Assembly: GCA_014549065.1 (NCBI GenBank)
Contig: JACDOX010000172.1
Coordinates: forward strand, 1,247,933 to 1,311,932
Length of the DNA stretch: 64,000 nucleotides
Source of the DNA: Cardinalis cardinalis
Lineage: Eukaryota > Chordata > Aves > Passeriformes > Cardinalidae
Direction of reading: 5' to 3'
Positions 61,083 to 64,000 of the stretch are shown piece by piece. A model generated the notes under the pieces. The model did no database searches and had not been told where the DNA came from. It worked only from the letters and a program-made list of their open reading frames with translations. A program made the translations under genes and the position numbers. Numbering within the stretch: the first letter of the stretch is position 1; each line of letters begins with the position of its first letter.

Positions 61083-64000
61083 TAATAAACATCCTACAAT
61101 AGAAATTAAGATTTCATGAGAAGATAGTTGATGAAAAAAAATGAGAAGGCCAAATGCATGAGGAGGAATGGCTTTAAAGCAGGAAATTGCCATCTCCAGC
61201 ATAGACATGGATGCGCTAGCTTGATATGCTACAGCATCAAACAGGGTGTGAAAATGCACTGAAAAAGCAATTGCCACTTTCTTGCTGTATTTGTGAGAAC
61301 TTCCAACATATCAGATGTGTCAGACAGTGCTGGGTGGCCTTTCTCTTATGGAGAAGGTAGAAAACTACTACACATTTAAGTGGGATTTAGAATATGCCCA
61401 CTGCTGGAATTACATGGCACCTGGGGAGCCAGAGGCTGTCTCTATAGAGTTGTTAAGAAGCTGTTAAGAAAAGAGAACCTGTTGCTGACATTAAGCAGGA
61501 GTTTGCAACTAGATTAGAGAATACATTAAAGTATTATATCTAAAAATTAAAACAAAATTTTAAAAATACATTGATTTTCATTTTTACTGTGAAGCCTGTT
61601 ACATTACAGAATGTAAAAAAAAGTGAGATGGCTGTGTGTCCTCAAAAACTCCAAAAGCAACCTCTGAAATTTTCAAATAAGAAACAAGTATCTGTGATTG
61701 TTGCTCACAAGGATATGAATGTTGTGTTGATGTAGCTGTGACACAAGGTACAAGGATAAAAGTAGACAGTGTTTTTGAGGAGAGGCAACATTTTTTATTA
61801 CATTAGAACCTGAAGGAGGGCATATGTGTCTGTAAGATTTCCTGTTTTATCCAAGTATGAAGCTCAGTCTAACGAAGGACTATCTTCCCTGACAGATCTT
61901 GAATTACTCTTATTAAATCATGAAGTTTACTTTCTTTTTTGCCAGACTTGTTTATACTTAGGAAAAAGAAAATTTAAAAGTTGTTTGTGTGCAACATCAA
62001 TACTCTCTCAACAGGCAGGGGGGAGGGAGGGCATCAAGGAGAGAGGATATTCTTCTGCTGTGACATCTTTTTCTCCTAACAAACCATCACAAGTAATTTA
62101 CTAGTAATGGATTTTTCTGGACTGAAACAAACTAAAACAATAGGTTCAGAGTACAGCATGTTATTCATGTGCTTGCCATATGCCTATGTTGCAAACGCAG
62201 CCAGACCCACACAGTTATTCAATATTGAAAGAATATTATTCAACTTTTACTGAAATTCTCTGTGATTTCATCAGTAAAATTGGTTTCTGTAATCCAGACG
62301 GGATCAGTGACACAGTTTAGTAACAGAGGCAACTCTGAAAATTAAGGTGATTATCAATGTATGGGCCACCCACTCTGTGCCATTCATTGGAATCCAATCC
62401 ATTGGAAGCCAAACAGAACAGGAAGAGAAACTGGCATCTACTGTGTATCAGCAGCAGAGATATTTTGTTACTTTATTTGTTGATCTATTTATTGATTTTT
62501 GATGTGGGTGGAGCTCTGGGAGAAGAAAGCTGCCTTTTAAAGCCTGGATCTATAAAATCAGCATGTGTAGATAGTTAGAATGTTCTGCAAGCATTTGTCT
62601 CAGACACCAAGAGCTTCTGCTAGTTTGGTTTTTCTTTTGGTAGGGAATTAATCCTTAAACATTCTTGTTTTCAAAACTATTCCTGCACTGAAGAAGAGGG
62701 CAGAGTGTGCTTTGCTTATCCATTCTGAGCAACTCACATTGGGTGCAAGTGGTTAAGTGTGGTATACATACAACATCCTCAGAAGCTTTTAGTCATTGCA
62801 GTCTGGATAACTTCCTTACAAAAAATTCTCAGGCTTTCATTAAAACTGTGGGCTGTGGGCTGTACTACATTATCTTGCAGGAAAATAGTTTCATTAATTT
62901 TCATCTTAAAGAGGCTTTAGTTTTTACAGATATTGATCCCATCTAAGAAACAAAACAAAGAAGTCAAGAAACAAATTCACTACATGACCTACCTAGGTAC
63001 CAGAGATCAGTGAAAGAATCAGACACAGACCAAGCTGCAGCAAGCCCTGGAGGAGACCACTGAGATGAACTGCTTTATTTGTTTAAGCTGAGTTGGATTC
63101 TCCACTCTAAAATATCAGGGAACCAATACTTATTTGTTTAAAACAAATATGCATTCAGATGACTTGAAAAAGCTGAAGTTACAAGTTATACTTGTCTCAT
63201 AACTTTCACATAGGCTCAGAACTTCATTTACATTTTTAGAAAGCTCTGGACTCTACAATTCAAGGTGATTTAGATTTAAGAATGCTTTAAAATGGTGCTG
63301 TGAAGTCTGTGTGTGACTGTCTGGCTGTGCTGTTGAGGGTGTCATGAAGCCTGGCTCCACAGCCTCTGTGGTTCCTGACCATGCCCAAAAAGCCTCCAGG
63401 CAACTTGCAGCTGCCAGTCTGCCAGAGAACTCCACTGTCTGGTTGCCAATGCTTAAATTCAGTTCCTTTTACAGCCTTCTTTTTTTTCTCCCACTCTTGC
63501 CTACACACTTAAGTCCCTCTGTCGCTGTGTGTGAGGGAGAATACCATTCCGATGATATCTGAAATATTTCTATCCTGTTTACTATAATCTTAAATCATCA
63601 GTGCTGCTCAGCACAGGCTGGAAAGTAGGGGGTGAAATGGATTAGAAAGAAGATGCAGGTGAAAACCTAAGCTGGAATAAAAAGGGGGCATAAATACCCA
63701 GTTATACTTTCTCACTAAGCCTTATTGTTCAAAGCTGAGATAAAACCAAAGGCAGACAAACTATGAAATCTGAGTGACAGATTAAAGCATTCTTACAGGC
63801 TGTAAACATTAGACAATACAACAATCTGTGTGTGTAACAAAAAGGGCAATATAAAACCTTTGATCAGCGAGAAGATATATAACATTCTTTTGTGTTCTTC
63901 AAAGGCAAAAAGATGTTTTATTTACCTAATGTCACTTATATAATTGTTTGCTCTACCAGAGCAAGATCCAGAAGTATTTCTGCTGGTGTGCAGCACAGTG
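61083..64000. other. Single-copy A+T-rich DNA, no gene seen
   Basis: No exon, RNA gene or recognisable transposon to the end of the window. Frames around 63.25-63.56 kb overlap on both strands without domains. Confidence 0.65.

Noticed and set aside
63287..63508. Possible CR1 remnant or exon in the GC-richer patch near 63.3-63.5 kb
   Set aside because: Only scattered words resemble CR1 and the block order does not fit. Overlapping frames on both strands lack domains.
1..64000. CRISPR arrays, bacterial operons, riboswitches or terminators
   Set aside because: The window is clearly vertebrate DNA. Its tandem repeats have no spaced-repeat architecture, and no prokaryotic signals were seen.

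Overview
The window looks like nuclear DNA from a bird, possibly a songbird. It contains truncated CR1 LINE 3' ends with the typical avian terminal wording, plus two copies of one LTR family. The rest is A+T-rich single-copy DNA with no long reading frames, which is how introns and intergenic deserts of avian macrochromosomes look. The species assignment is inference. The CR1 and LTR structures are read directly.

I recognise no protein-coding gene, rRNA, tRNA or known small RNA on either strand. The open frames are short (nearly all under 130 codons), overlap on both strands, lack recognisable domains, and often run through low-complexity DNA, an LTR or the assembly gap. They are best treated as chance frames. 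The window is therefore either intergenic or inside a very large intron. Promoters, operons and coding pathways cannot be described.

Layout: 1-499 is the end of an LTR that starts outside the window. 500-12133 is single-copy DNA with a degraded CR1-like scrap (about 9624) and a clearer CR1 3' end (11229-11432). 12139-13493 is a solo LTR of the same family, bounded by a 5-bp target-site duplication TCTAG and interrupted by a 304-base run of N. 13499-27958 is single-copy DNA with a G/T-rich tract and a small GAGGAA tract. 27959-28630 holds two separate inverted repeats. 29211-29381 is a long (TTTTC)n pyrimidine tract. 29382-47568 is mostly single-copy, with a GAT/AAC cluster, A/C-rich tracts, a CA tract and a homeobox-site-rich block near 42.07-42.3 kb. 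47569-64000 carries an old CR1 fragment, a recent-looking CR1 3' end (55461-55537), a 59-bp sequence present twice (56707 and 59445, the second copy abutting poly(T)), a strong hairpin at 56690-56726, and a G-rich run at 61066.

I found no evidence of a new multi-gene biological system. The most checkable unusual items are the inverted repeat at 27959-28095, the hairpins at 28592-28630 and 56690-56726, the 59-bp duplicate pair, and a splice-site-bounded candidate non-coding exon at 35663-35875. Everything about function for these is inference.
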